DNA of 64,000 nt from Spongilla lacustris (Eukaryota > Porifera > Demospongiae > Spongillida > Spongillidae), in NCBI GenBank assembly GCA_949361645.1, contig OX442435.1:4326220-4390219 (forward strand), in the 5' to 3' direction. Position 1 is the stretch's first letter. Every line of letters begins with the position of its first letter. A program made the translations under genes and the position numbers. Positions 1 through 10,523 of this stretch are shown in pieces. The notes beneath the pieces are model-generated. The model was given only the letters and a program-made list of their open reading frames with translations, was not told the origin of the DNA and searched no databases.

Positions 1-707
1 AATTAGTGCTTATTGAAGTGTTAGACATCAAAGCAATGTACACAAATATATGTACTTTTGCAGTGTGCAAAGTGCAAGGCTAGAAGAATCAATCTAACTG
101 TAGACATGTACATGACTACAAGTATACCTTATGTATATATTTACAATTTTCATGTACTATAATAGTGCGTGGACTATGCGATTGACAATATCTATCTTAA
201 GCAATAAGTTGTAGCATGTACCCGGATTTTAAAACCCACATGTACATGTGTATTTATGTCAGGCAGTACCCAGATTAAAAAACCATCTTTCTCAGCACAA
301 TTTATTGCTGTGTTATAGTAGCACTGTTACAAGCACATTACATGTACATGTACATGCACACATACCTGCTATACAAGCTATGGTAGTATACACAATATCA
401 TAATAGCAAAGAATCAAAGCACTTGATTTCTGCATTTAGTGTACACTTGTCCTTTTCACCATAACTTTACAGTGCCATTGGACATCTTTAATCAAGACAA
501 ACATTGGTTTCCAAGAAGATACATGTACATACTTTAAATGTTCCTTTATTTTCTAGGGGGGGGGGGGGGGGGGGGAAGCCTGCGCTGCCGCACAGCCACA
601 AATTTAAACCTTCATAAATTTTTACCCCCTACGCCCATGCAAAAAAATAAGATAATTTTTATCTCTGTAATATAATTAATATATATAATTATATTATATA
701 TATATTT
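1..707. other. non-coding stretch, probable intron or 3' region
   Basis: No exon could be supported here. It lies downstream, on the minus strand, of the receptor-like exons at 1525-7010, so it may be intron or 3' region of that gene, cut by the window edge. It holds a 20-base G run (556-575), several ACATGTACATGT palindromic words and an AT-rich run just before the foldback element at 708. Confidence 0.4.
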
Positions 708-1493
708 GGGACAGTGTCCAGCAAAATCGCGTTGTACTAAACAACACATCTTTGCGACGGTACTATGTTTTCCTTTCAAATTTCGTACACTTGTTCCAAC
801 ACCATTTCTCTGTGTGAGAATCGATTTTTGCGATCTACACATTTTCCATGCCGTGGATACAACAATCATTAACCCCGCCGGTTAGAAATCTACATTTCTC
901 CACGTACGAGTATTGAAAAACACGTAAAATTCGGAGTGTGCATAGAGGAGTCCTGTAGCTATTGATTTGTTCTGCTCGTTAATTTTTATATCATCTGTTA
1001 CGGAGATACAGTTGAACAAACTATGGGCATGTTTTCCCGCTTGATTCGCGCCAATGATTTTGGCATATCGCGTCCTGCTCAGTGAATGGGAAGGCGGTGA
1101 TTATATCATTGGCGCGAATCAAGTGGGAAAATGTGCCTGTAGTTTGCTCAACTGTATCTCCGTAACGGATGATTCAGAATCTAACGAACAGAACAAATCA
1201 ATAGCTACAGGACTCGTCTTTGCACACTCCGAATTTGACGCGTTTTCAACACTCGTACGCGGAGAAATGTGAATTTATAACCCGCGGGGTTAACGATCGT
1301 TGTATCCATGGCACGGAAAAGGTGTAGATCACAAAAATCAATTTTCACCCAGAGAAATGGTGTAGGAACAAGTGTACGAAATTTGAAAGGAAAAGGTTGT
1401 ACCGTCGCGAAGATGTGTTGTTTAGTACAACGTGCAATTTTTATAGTGATAAAATTATAACCCCACAAGCCCGATTTTGCTGGACACTGTCCC
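708..1493. mobile_element. foldback/MITE-like element, GGGACAGTGTCC family, copy 1
   Basis: The left end reads GGGACAGTGTCCAGCAAAAT and the right end is its reverse complement. The inverted arms (about 708-1058 and 1103-1493) run almost to the centre and leave a loop of roughly 45 bp. Flanking ATTT on both sides (704-707 and 1494-1497) fits a 4-bp target duplication, though the site is AT-rich. There is no transposase. ORFs in the arms (for example 1054-1272) are by-products of the repeat. The arms resemble the outer 400 bp of the elements at 31027-40660 and 60359-63763. It sits between receptor-like exons and the window edge, so it is likely intronic. Confidence 0.85.
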
Positions 1494-1524
1494 ATTTTTA
1501 CATTCCCAACTTGGATACACTCAC

Positions 1525-1553
1525 ATTGGTGAATTGATCCTAACTGTTCTTTG
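1525..1553 (-). CDS. candidate short cytoplasmic exon of receptor-like gene
   Basis: A 29-nt minus-strand interval bounded by an upstream AG (TTTTAAG) and the donor GTGAGT. It enters in phase 2, matching the end of the TM exon at 1646-1730, and leaves in phase 1. It reads SKEQLGSIHQ, a plausible juxtamembrane stretch. The exon is short and its acceptor pyrimidine tract is modest, so this rests mainly on phase agreement. Later exons would lie below 1525 or outside the window. Confidence 0.35.
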
Positions 1554-1645
1554 CTTAAAAGCATACACCTATGACTCATCATTAATATTGCACAGCATTT
1601 ATGTACTTGCACAATTAGTTATGTTACAATATAAGCAATTATTAC

Positions 1646-1730
1646 CTTGTTAGCAGTCCTAGCAATGAAACCAATAAACAAACAAATAGCACTGAGCACA
1701 ATGTTCCTATTATGCTGTTACGGATGATAT
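1646..1730 (-). CDS. transmembrane exon of receptor-like gene
   Basis: An 85-nt minus-strand exon between a strong acceptor (TTTTTTTTAG) and donor AAG|GTAATA. It enters in phase 1, completing the codon left open by the linker exon at 3663-3695, and ends in phase 2. The translation has a short polar start (IIRNS), then about 21 hydrophobic residues (IIGTLCSVLFVCLLVSLLGLL), then T and a split Arg/Ser codon. That is a typical single-pass segment with a polar stop-transfer side. With the Ig-like exon upstream it implies a type I membrane receptor. The family cannot be named because no catalytic or signalling domain is visible in the window. Confidence 0.6.
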
Positions 1731-3662
1731 CTAAAAAAAAAGGTACATGAGAAATGTCAACATAATTCTTATGATGCCACAATTAATTCTTATGATGCCA
1801 CAATTAATTCTTCTGATGCCACAATTAAAACAATTCGTCAAAATAATGTTTCTCTGTGACGTGTGTGGTATGCCCAATGGCAACTGAACTGTACCAATTA
1901 GCGCGCAAGAGTTTAAAAAATCAATAATGGGAGTTTCACTATCAGATGGTTACGGGTAGCTACACTGTGTGTTAAAGGAGGCACATAACAGGTGGGTGTG
2001 TATACTGTTTAAATATCAATGGCATAAAGTTGAAATGGAGCAGTATGAATGAAAAGAGTGGCTTTCAAGGAACAGCATCACTACCTTTAATTGTAGACTA
2101 TTTCCAATACTTTATTTAATGCACAAGACAATTTAAACCACATTGTAAAAATACAAGAATAATGTACACACACGCATTCTACAATAGAGTTATTATCGTG
2201 AAATTGTTGTAAATGTAGGATTGGCTATGTGGGCATGGCTTTCAATTGAGCGTAGCGTTTTAATGCATTGCCTTTACATGTACTCATCCGCTCGCATATA
2301 ATCCATCAAAGACATGACAGATATGCACATACAAAGTGAGCTTCATTAAAGAGTGCCAAAATTTCACCAAGTAATTTTTGCTCTCCTCTCCTTTCATCAT
2401 ATGCACTCGCGACAGGAACATTACGAAGACAAAATCAGCTTCAAACTGTAGAATTTTATTTCCTGATGTGCCCTTTCATAAAAATAAATTGTAATATTGT
2501 AATATCATTTGGTAAAATAACTCTAGCAGGTGCAAATTCACATTCTTGGTTGTCTAGAAGTATGCAATATGACATTACACATGAATTTTAATTTACTGTT
2601 GCTTGGCTATTCACAATTAACGTATGCAGGTGCAGTCACGTTTTGAAAAATACAACTGGTGGTCAGAGGTGACCAAGCCAAAGAGAACGGGGTCTTTAAA
2701 ATATCCGAAGAACAACAAAGGCATCGATAACATAAAATCAGCTGCACGGCATGTATGAGGGAGGCCAAGCTGGGCTACTTAACTCAGCTCACACTCTGAG
2801 TCCAAGCTTTAGCAAATGTGAACATACTGAGCCAGGTTTAAAATTGCTAATCAATAATCCTGGCAGAGAAAAAACAAGAAAATCAAAACTTCTCTGTCGA
2901 GAAAGTGATTGGTGGTATCTAGGATTGGTGGTGCAAATAGCAAGGAAACAAGGTACAGGTACAGTACTGTTACAGTGAGGTTTGGTACAACTAACAGTCC
3001 TAAAAAGTAGCCTATAATGCCTATTTGCAAAATGTAGCAGGACTGTTAGTTGTGCGATCCTATACCAAATCTCATTGTACCTAGTTTCCTTGCTTTTTGC
3101 ACAACCAATCCTACATCCCACAAATCACTTTCTCAATAGAGAAGTTTTTGATTTACTTGTTTCATTGTATTGTAGAAATGACAAGGTACATGTACTGGTA
3201 GCCATATGTAGTACAAGTATATGCAAACTGAAAATTATAACAGTATACCTAATCGTGGGGATGGTGTTTCTGAAATTTCTGAAGTGGAACCAATTGATAC
3301 AGCAGAAGTGGATAAACCTGTCAAAAGACAAAACTTGTTGGTAACATGTACGTAAGCCATATAATATACATGTAATGTACACTTGGGACATATGAGGTGA
3401 AGTACATGTATCCATGGTTAGAAACAATGAAAATCATTATGCCTCATTCTACATAGCTGTGATCATGTAAGAAAATTCAGAACAAAAAATGTATATCAAA
3501 CTGGTGATAAAATCCTTACAATTGAAATTATAGTTACCCTCCTGGTAGTAAAATGTATAACAAGGCAGTCATATAGAATAAATCATTCTCAAGCAAGTTT
3601 ATAAGGGGTATTTATTAATCAATACTGCACACTGCACAGACTATAAATGTATAAATACTCAC
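1731..3662 (-). other. intron of receptor-like gene
   Basis: This is the interval between the linker exon (3663-3695) and the TM exon (1646-1730), inferred from matched splice signals and phases. It holds a hairpin MITE at 2868-3166 and three tandem copies of a 20-23 bp word around 1768-1829 (AATTCTTATGATGCCACAAT type). No further exon was recognised. Confidence 0.45.
2868..3166. mobile_element. hairpin MITE
   Basis: Two arms of about 125-130 bp (about 2868-2998 and 3038-3166) are imperfect inverted complements. Both carry AAATCAAAACTTCTC, GAGAAAGTGATT, TAGGATTGG, AGCAAGGAAAC and CAACTAACAGTCCT, and they surround a loop of about 40 bp. Outer ends and target duplication could not be fixed. 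There is no coding capacity; ORFs crossing it are repeat by-products. Confidence 0.65.
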
Positions 3663-3695
3663 TTGATGAGGTCGTAGGTGCAATAACCATATCTC
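3663..3695 (-). CDS. linker exon of receptor-like gene
   Basis: A 33-nt minus-strand exon between acceptor TTACATTGTAG and consensus donor TCATCAA|GTGAGT. It is phase 1 in and phase 1 out. It fits the phase-1 end of the Ig exon (3750-4034) and the phase-1 start of the TM exon (1646-1730). The reading is GDMVIAPTTSS, a Thr/Ser-rich juxtamembrane linker. Microexons are easily mispredicted, but three consecutive compatible phases and a strong donor support it. Confidence 0.5.
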
Positions 3696-3749
3696 CTACA
3701 ATGTAAACATTGTCATTCGTATGAAGAAATCAGTATTTCAAAAAATTAC

Positions 3750-4034
3750 CTTGTAAGGAAATTAGTGCTTCAGATGAAACATTGCTAGCCACATTGTGAC
3801 AAATAAGTGCAGTGTATGGTAATAAATGTGTGAAAAATATGCTCGAGTTTTCAACAAGAAGAATTCCTCCACCCAGGTAAATTGAATTGTTTACAACAAT
3901 GCCATTGGAAGTCCATATATCAGGAATTCCACCTCCTGTCAAGTTACACAAGAAGCATGCCACACTATCCCTTGGGATAGTGTACAGTTCAGTTTTTGCT
4001 GTAATGCTGTAGGTATTGTTTGCACAGTGCTCAT
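3750..4034 (-). CDS. Ig-like domain exon of receptor-like gene
   Basis: A 285-nt exon on the minus strand: acceptor TTTCTTTCGTTTTTAG, donor ACAAG|GTAATT, phase 1 in and phase 1 out, the usual arrangement for one-exon Ig domains. The 95 codons contain the Ig hallmarks: Cys of strand B (VACFLCNLTGGG), Trp of strand C (DIWTSNG), then strand F as YTALICHN with the second Cys, and a strand G ending SEALISLQ. Two N-x-S/T sites are visible (NLT and NSS). It is followed by a linker exon and a TM exon and preceded further 5' by an FN3-like exon. Likely an extracellular adhesion or receptor module; ligand unknown. Confidence 0.7.
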
Positions 4035-5070
4035 CTAAAAACGAAAGAAATTCGTAACTGCCATTAAAAGTATTATATTTGCCTTTAGTGTCCATCAACA
4101 TGCACACCACACCAACAAATATATATATTTAAGTAAATCACATACTGAATGAGAAATTCATTGGACATAAGTTGTGATAATCGTTCTGCATGTTTGAAGC
4201 TAGGGGTTTATAACACCAATAGACACTGCACACAGTCTCCAAAGTAGCATTTATAATGTCCAGTATTGTTAGACTCCAATGAGCATCAAATAACTGGAGA
4301 GGATAAACGATGTGTCATTTTAACGAAAAGAAAACATAATATATTATGGCAAAGAATTACATGCACATATGCATTATATCACAAGTTAGTTAATATATCC
4401 TATAAGTTGACACCTACATGTACAATGTATACAATGTATTTATCAGTATGCAATCAATGGTTATTTGAAATTAGTTTGATGCCACTGGGTATACTGAAAG
4501 AGAATATTTAGATGTACAGATGAGATAAATTGTATGCATGAGCAATGCAGCTCATGTCAATGAGATAATACATGTACATTTATGACTTTTTATTATAGTA
4601 ATGATAACAAGATATAAAAATTTAATTGTGTGCATGCAGGATTTGTAGACAGCAATTGAGTAAAAAGCATGGAAACAAGGGGTTATGGAAATTATGCATT
4701 CATTAACATATGAATATCACACTAAATTTCAGGCAGTTAGATTTGCTAAATACTGTAGGTCTAAAATAATATAATCTCTTGTTTACTTTTTACTCAATTC
4801 AGTGCTACATGCATCTACAAATCCTACATCACTAGTATTTATCATTTGTATTTAGAGTGTGTTTGGGAGCACTATGTATGTGATAAAATAGAGATGGACC
4901 TAGCTGGCTACTACAGGTCCCATTTACGCTTGGGGGGGGGGGAGGGGGGGTGCTTGTTTACTCTCTGAAGGAGCTCTTTAGTGGTTTCTGGCCACAATGA
5001 CACCAATACCACAAGTTAACATGTGATTTGTGGAGGATCCCACCTTTATGGCTTCCAAAACTGATCTTAC
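4035..5070 (-). other. intronic stretch
   Basis: No exon was supported between the Ig exon and the weak candidate exon at 5071-5129, although the phases require at least one further exon if those candidates belong to the same gene. It contains the MITE at 4638-4830 and a G-run pair at 4932-4950 interrupted by one A. Confidence 0.3.
4638..4830. mobile_element. short TIR element (MITE)
   Basis: The left side carries AGGATTTGTAGA with a nearby AATTGAGTAAAAAG. The right side (about 4785-4830) carries the inverted complement, TTTTTACTCAATTCAG through CTACAAATCCT. Size is about 190 bp with imperfect 40-bp inverted ends and no ORF. Boundaries are approximate. Confidence 0.5.
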
Positions 5071-5129
5071 CTTATCAGATTAAGGAGAAACGTTTTGTAA
5101 GGTAGGAATGAGTGAGCAATATCTGAGCT
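5071..5129 (-). CDS. weak candidate exon
   Basis: 59 nt on the minus strand between acceptor GACTACAG and a strong donor (ATAAG|GTAAGA). It is phase 0 in and phase 2 out, open throughout, reading SSDIAHSFLPYKTFLLNLI. Its phase fits the candidate exon at 5334-5463. It does not fit the Ig exon directly, so either an exon is missing or this is not part of the gene. Confidence 0.25.
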
Positions 5130-5333
5130 CTGTAGTCTGAGTTTTTTAAGCATTGGCAGTTTTATTACATAGATATTTGATGGCTCTATCCAAATAGGCT
5201 TGCTAAATTGTATGGTACATTGGCAATATTACAGTGTATGTGGGATCTGGTGTTTTCCAAATTCTATTCATGACACTTCAAAATTATACATAGAACCTAC
5301 AGTGACATACAATAGCTGGAAGGATGCTCTTAC

Positions 5334-5463
5334 AGGTGTACCAATACAGTTGCAATAAGTGCTATGTACAGTATGAATATAATTGTAGCAGTCAGTCACC
5401 ATAGCAGCAGCGATCCCATTTAGTATGTGTCCACAGTTGGCACAATGCAATTTTACATTACAT
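5334..5463 (-). CDS. weak candidate exon, Cys-rich
   Basis: 130 nt on the minus strand between acceptor AATTCTTCCAG and donor ACACCT|GTAAGA, phase 2 in and phase 0 out. The 43 codons are Cys-rich (LHCANCGH, VTDCYNY, STYCNCIGTP). It joins in phase to the candidate exon at 5071-5129. No domain was recognised and codon evidence is thin, so this is only a splice-signal prediction. Confidence 0.25.
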
Positions 5464-5564
5464 CTGGAAGAATTCAGTTTTACATTTGTTTCTTAATTAT
5501 TATTATTTATAGACAGAATATGTAATAAACACAACACTTAAATCACACTACAGTTAATTAAACT

Positions 5565-6083
5565 TTAAGATGGGAGCCACCTGGAGAGGATCGCTGTTGC
5601 ATTGGCTCTCACCAAATGCAGGTTGAGCCTACTGTACAGCTCAGACAGCACAGCTGATTTTGTTTTGCCCGATGTTATGGCAAGACGGGAGGCAAGCATT
5701 TTAAATGAATCTATGGCTTCTTTTCCCCAAGCACCATACGACTCTGCAACCAGAGGTATACAACACCACCCCAAGGCATTGCATTTGGGGTCATTTTCAA
5801 TGTGTTTGCGCTCTTCAGTGGACAACACAGCTGCCCCAGCTGACAATCCCGCTACTGATAAAACGTTAGGATTTAGCGGTGATGTCACTGAGATATCAAA
5901 GGCAGCTGGTTTACCAAGGGCCCAATTGGGTAGCAAAATGTCTGCGGGGCGTGAGTGGTCATGGTCTGAAGTAAGGTTGCTACCCATCTCCACCTTCACA
6001 CTCAAGTGGGCTCTACGGCAAGTCTCCACCAACACTATTATTATTCTTCTTCTTCTTATTATTATTATTATGAAACAATACAA
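5565..6083 (-). CDS. retroelement C-terminal nuclease-like ORF fragment
   Basis: An open minus-strand fragment of which about 150 residues carry family signal. They show CRRAHLSV, then SRPADILLPNW, GKPAAFDISVTSPLN, EERKH, GWCCIPLVAESYGAWGKEA and LYSRLNLHLVRANA. I recognise this layout as the C-terminal region of reverse-transcriptase ORFs that recur in sponge and cnidarian genomes. The D-x(n)-FD-x-V pattern suggests a PD-(D/E)XK-like nuclease fold (inference). The N-terminal side is cut by a TTC/ATT microsatellite at about 6035-6070, so no RT domain remains. The plus-strand ORF over the same bases is its shadow. It lies between receptor-like exons and is probably an intronic insertion. Confidence 0.65.
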   Translation of the reverse strand: MYCFIIIIIRRRRIIIVLVETCRRAHLSVKVEMGSNLTSDHDHSRPADILLPNWALGKPAAFDISVTSPLNPNVLSVAGLSAGAAVLSTEERKHIENDPKCNALGWCCIPLVAESYGAWGKEAIDSFKMLASRLAITSGKTKSAVLSELYSRLNLHLVRANATAILSRWLPS

Positions 6084-6846
6084 CGGTTACAAGCAAAGTA
6101 CAAATGAATATATGTATACATGCAAATGCACAAAACTTGAGACACAACAAAATAAACTACACTATACATTATCATTATTATTATTATTTTTTAGTAATGG
6201 TCATTATTTTTTTTCTCCATAACATACAGCATCAAAATAAAAATCTAAACATCATTATTCAAAGGAGGGGAAAAGGGTTGGAGGCAAAGTTCCCAAAACA
6301 GATGCAGCATTCCCCACTGAAAACTTTTGCAGGAGGTATGCCAAAGAGCTTTTGTCCCCAGTGGTGTTCACAATGCGGCGACCCAAGTCCGTCAAAAATG
6401 ACATGGAGCGAGGGCCTTAATTAAACAGAGTGTAAATCTATTTGCATACACGTAGCTTTGGACATTGTTTGCAACACACGTATATGCTGTATTTATTCTA
6501 AGATGCAATTAAACACCCAAATATACTGACGAATCAATCTATTTCAAGCCTGGCATACAAACAATTGAAGCTACAGTGCACTTAATTTAAATAAATTTGT
6601 ACTGAAGTTCCACCATGCCTGGTCAACTGTTATTCAGAGATGGACCATCCAACCAATGAATTAAAAACAAATCACGAATGGTTGTGGCAACAATACAAAA
6701 CAATATGGCATATAAGATCCGCCAAATTACAGTATGTACAATAGTTTCCAATCATAAATGAGATTCAAACAATATCTTAACCTACATTGTGTATGCACAA
6801 ATCATTGATATTACTGTACACAAAACAATATGTTACATGTACTTAC

Positions 6847-7010
6847 AACTCTGGAAATCGGTGCTTGTACAGCAGGGATAGTAGTGTTAGAACATCTATA
6901 TTGAATGATAAATCTAGCAGTTTCATATAGTGCTGGAAAGTTCCATCTTAAAGTAAGACTTGATCCTTCAATCTCTAGTGATGAATTGTCGTACTGATCA
7001 TGTTGAACAG
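6847..7010 (-). CDS. FN3 N-terminal half-domain exon of receptor-like gene
   Basis: A 164-nt minus-strand exon between acceptor TTTGTTATTTAG and consensus donor GTT|GTAAGT, phase 1 in and phase 0 out. It encodes SSLEIEGSSLTLRWNFPAL followed by ETARFIIQYRC. The Trp of strand B (LRW) and the Tyr of strand C (IIQYR) are the usual landmarks of a fibronectin type III domain, and splitting FN3 in two exons is common. The second half was not found, which leaves open whether it lies in a missed exon or was lost. Its strand and position upstream of the Ig, linker and TM exons suggest one receptor with FN3 and Ig modules. Confidence 0.5.
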
Positions 7011-8544
7011 CTAAATAACAAATACAGACATATTTGTAAGAACAGACTTTAGCAAATAAAATTAAATAAATCCAAAAGTTGTCTAGTGACACATTGTTTA
7101 CCCCATAAGCAATTGACAACTTGTGGAGTAAATCCTACATACTAAATGAGTCACATGAAAACATACTCAATAACATTTACATGAAAGCAGTACCATACAC
7201 GTATGTACACATGTACACTGTAGAAAATGTTGATTTATGTCTATTCATACGCATGTGTAACCTAGCAACCATTTATTTGTATAGCTTAAATGACATACAT
7301 GTAGATGTACTTTTAGCACATGCTGTCATCACTTGATCACTACTATGGTGAAATCGCTACAAATGAGTCAAACAAGAGTGGTTAGACCTCTTATTAATGA
7401 TTTAATGCACAACAAATGCTTTATCAGTTGCTAAGAGAGGCCAGGGGATCGTTATTGTACATAAAAATAAAATTCAGTTATTTTATAACACCTTTTGCTT
7501 TGAGAGCAAATACTTGTTCGTATAAAGTACCAGTTTTAAAATCGAATTCTTCCACTACTGCAACTGCCTAACATAATTTAAGGAAGTCTTACTTGCAATG
7601 CACACTTGCACACACGTGTGCAAGTCACATGGGTGGCACTCGCGAAGCCCACGCATTTGTGAGCGCTACATAATTAATTACTCACAAGTTGCACATGTGG
7701 TATGGCATATACATATACATGTATGTGTAGCAAATAGGCCTACACCGTCAACCAGAACGTTAAACAAAAAGCTTGCAGGCTAGCAATGAACTCATAGGGA
7801 GATCACACAAGTAGATATTCAGTACATGCATTTGATAACATACAGTACAGTGGGTTTGTAGTGTACATTACTAACCTCAAATATTTAACTTCCGTAAAAG
7901 GGACTGTCATGCAAAAATTTTCTTTTGTTGAAAGTGTGTACCCATGGTAATTGATTACAAGTGTACTAAAGATAAAACTGAACAGCATTGCACAGAAACA
8001 TAAATGCACAGCTTTTGCTTTAATAAAAAAACGTTCTCTAACATTGGTGGTTTTGTACATGTAGAATTTGAAGTTGTAAAAAGCAAAGTTTAATGTTCAA
8101 TCTCCATTATTCTTATTTAAGGAGCATGGGCCTTACGTAAGGACGATGTTGAAGTATAAAAACAATGGCACCAGCTTAGTGGCTATAATTTTCATTAATT
8201 GAAAGTAGAGCAAGGGAACCTATTAAGGAACAACAAACTTCCATTGACTGATGCAGACAAACTATGCAGGCTAGAGAGATAATTCAAACATTGTTGGATA
8301 GAGAATTTAAGGTAGATTACAACTATGCTAACCATAGGAAATGTTTCATGAATCCTGGTACTGAAAACTCACTTTTCGGCAACTATACCTCAATGTATGG
8401 GAAAGGTACCAAATAAGGAACAACCACATCAAAGGGTTGTTATATAAACACTCAACTGCATGGGGGTTGCTTTGGGGAGGGGGGCAGATGCTACTTACTA
8501 AAAAATGAAATGTCTATCCTCTGGTAGCTTTTAATTATAGCTGA
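7011..8544. other. non-coding stretch, nothing recognised
   Basis: Probably intronic or upstream DNA of the minus-strand receptor-like gene. There are weak donor-like sites (for example GAG|GTTAGT near 7868 on minus) but no exon with domain content or matching phase. A short CACACGTGTGCAAG palindromic patch lies near 7609-7625. Confidence 0.3.
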
Positions 8545-9175
8545 TAAACGACAGGCCTGTCTCCACTACGTGGGGTAGATGCTCTTCCTGAAGACATGGT
8601 TGGACCCCATGATGCAATTATGGCATCATGTGGTGTGTCAGGGGCAGCATCTTCTGATAAAATCATCATTGTAAGCTTTATTGAGGATGGTGTGGCACAA
8701 GAGGTGAAGAGGCAGGTTGATATCGAGGCTGCTGTAATGACAACAGAAGAAGATCTGCAATTACGCCTGAAATTGTCAATTCAGTACCACTCCATCTATG
8801 TGGCTGCATGTGCAGTACGTCCTGAGCAGGTGCAACATGCTGAATGGACCTCTCCTCAAAGTACCAGATAATTCAGATGGAGAAAGCTTACATCCATAGG
8901 ACAACACTATCCCTACTACTAGTACTCAATTTAAGCATTTGAAAGGTTCAGCTCAGTGCATGACTTCAGCACAATGGATTGATGAATTTAAGGATATGAA
9001 GAGGGGAGAGATAGCTGAGAAAGATGAGCGACGCAGAATAAGAAAAGTAGCTCTAGAAGAAAACGCTGCATTAGAGCGCATGAAAGCTATAATGAAATCA
9101 GAAGGTTGCAAAGGAGCACAATGCTGCAATCCTAGCTTGCCAAATGCTAGTGGAGAATTTTATCAGCATTGAACA
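8545..9175 (+). pseudogene. decayed ORF, possible transposase C-terminal tail
   Basis: Two consecutive open frames. The first runs to the stop near 8871 and contains GPHDAIMASCGVSG and KIIIVSFIEDGVAQEVKRQ. A -1 shift near 8840 enters a frame with NGPLLKVPDNSDGESLHP, one in-frame stop near 8899, and then a charged helix rich in Lys, Arg and Glu (EFKDMKRGEIAEKDERRR and on to MKAIMKSEGCK) ending at 9172. A basic coiled tail is often seen at the end of pogo/CENP-B-like DDE transposases, but no catalytic region is present here, so that label is inference. Uninterrupted function is unlikely. Confidence 0.3.
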
Positions 9176-10268
9176 TCATCACTAGACTATCCTTTATGTC
9201 ATATACTTATCAGTGGGTCAATCAGATTCATTGATTTGAGTATGAGCCATCATTGCAAACCCATAACTTTGATTTAATTTTTAATGAGATTTAGCTCTAC
9301 TTGACTAAATTCTGTCAAATTCTTATAGGGAAATCAAAGGCATCAAGTTGGAATCAGTAAACTTGAATGGCAAAGCTGTACCATAGAATTGCATATTCCT
9401 TGTACTGCAAGTTGACAGCAGACAGTACAAACTGTGCTTAATGAGGCCAGAGATGACTACCAAATCAATTCAATATTTGAAATTCTTTCCAAGCATTATT
9501 TCAATTGCTGATAACGTATAAACCATATGCTGATTTCCAATGTGTAAGTACTCAAATAATGCACAATCATCCAGCTTTTTGAAAGTATAATTTTATAGTA
9601 CTTTGTCGTCATTATGCTGCGTCAAATTCACTGATAAAAAAGACTGCTAAAATAGGGAAGTGAGTTGCTAAGATCAGTATAAACTAGCTGTTCTTGATAT
9701 AATGTATACCTCAAAGTTGAAAAAGAAGAAGTGACCTTTGTACAATAGGAAAATAAAATAAGCTGCTCTTCTTAGCTACTCCTCTTCATGCTCATGAGTA
9801 TAGCTCAAAAAGCACGTCCTCAAGGACACTTACTGCACTTAAATAAGGATGACTAGCTGGAGATTAAACATGAAATGAGAAGAAGAAAAAAAATGAAACT
9901 TTGGAATGATACGTTTTGTGTGTTAAATATAGGGTTTTTGTTTATTCTTGACTTTATTATATACCACCAACTTTCTCATAGAGAAAGAATTCAATTTTAT
10001 TAGATTTGTTTTGGCTTTAAAAATCTTTGTAAACACTTGATGAATACAAATCACCCAAAGCACAAACACGGAGTTCAACCCAACCCAGTTCAGGACGGTC
10101 AAAGCCGACCAGGTAGCCATGAAGGTTACATACAACAGGTCTTGACTTGGAGCCTATGGGTGTCGACCACAATGGGATGCACACTGCAGTGCTTCCTGAT
10201 CACAATAGCCTGAGTAGCTACATGTAGCTACCCCTGGAAACACTCCCACTTTTGATAAAGAGGGTGAG
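9176..10268. other. non-coding stretch, nothing recognised
   Basis: AT-rich sequence without supported exon, repeat or RNA gene. Short ORFs here lack domain or splice support. Confidence 0.4.
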
Positions 10269-10523
10269 TTAAGCAGTGTGTTTCAGTGACAAGTCAAATG
10301 CTGCTATCACATCTCTGGTCCAATTGAGGAGAAGAGCATCTGCAAGGCTGGGGTGGCCATGACCTGGTAAGATGAGGTTATTGTCTACTTCAGCTCTGAC
10401 ACTTAAGTGAGTCAAACAACAAGATTGAGCAAGCGTATCCCGCCGCCTATTGTGACCTAGCCTTCCCCTTGCTTGCATCACCAGTGTAGGAAATCTAGAA
10501 TGGAATACAGGCATAGAGAACAT
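10269..10523 (-). pseudogene. retroelement nuclease-like fragment, second copy
   Basis: The minus-strand ORF holds GHNRRRDTLAQSCCLTHLSV, then a spacer, LADALLLNWTRDVIAAFDLS and an early end. The order (RHN-like motif, CC.LTHLSV, PAD-like, NW, AAFD) matches the N-terminal half of the domain at 5565-6083 but has diverged (PAD became LAD), and the fragment stops before the SYGAWGKE block. It is a truncated dead copy. Confidence 0.5.

Noticed and set aside
1054..1272. Matching short ORFs in copy 1 and copy 3 of the GGGACAGTGTCC family (1054-1272 and 60568-60789)
   Set aside because: They lie in the inverted arms, occur in only one arm each and share similarity because the DNA is shared. There is no sign of coding constraint.
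5602..6222. 206-residue plus-strand ORF
   Set aside because: It is the shadow of the retroelement fragment on the minus strand, which carries recognisable motifs. The tail runs into ATT microsatellites.
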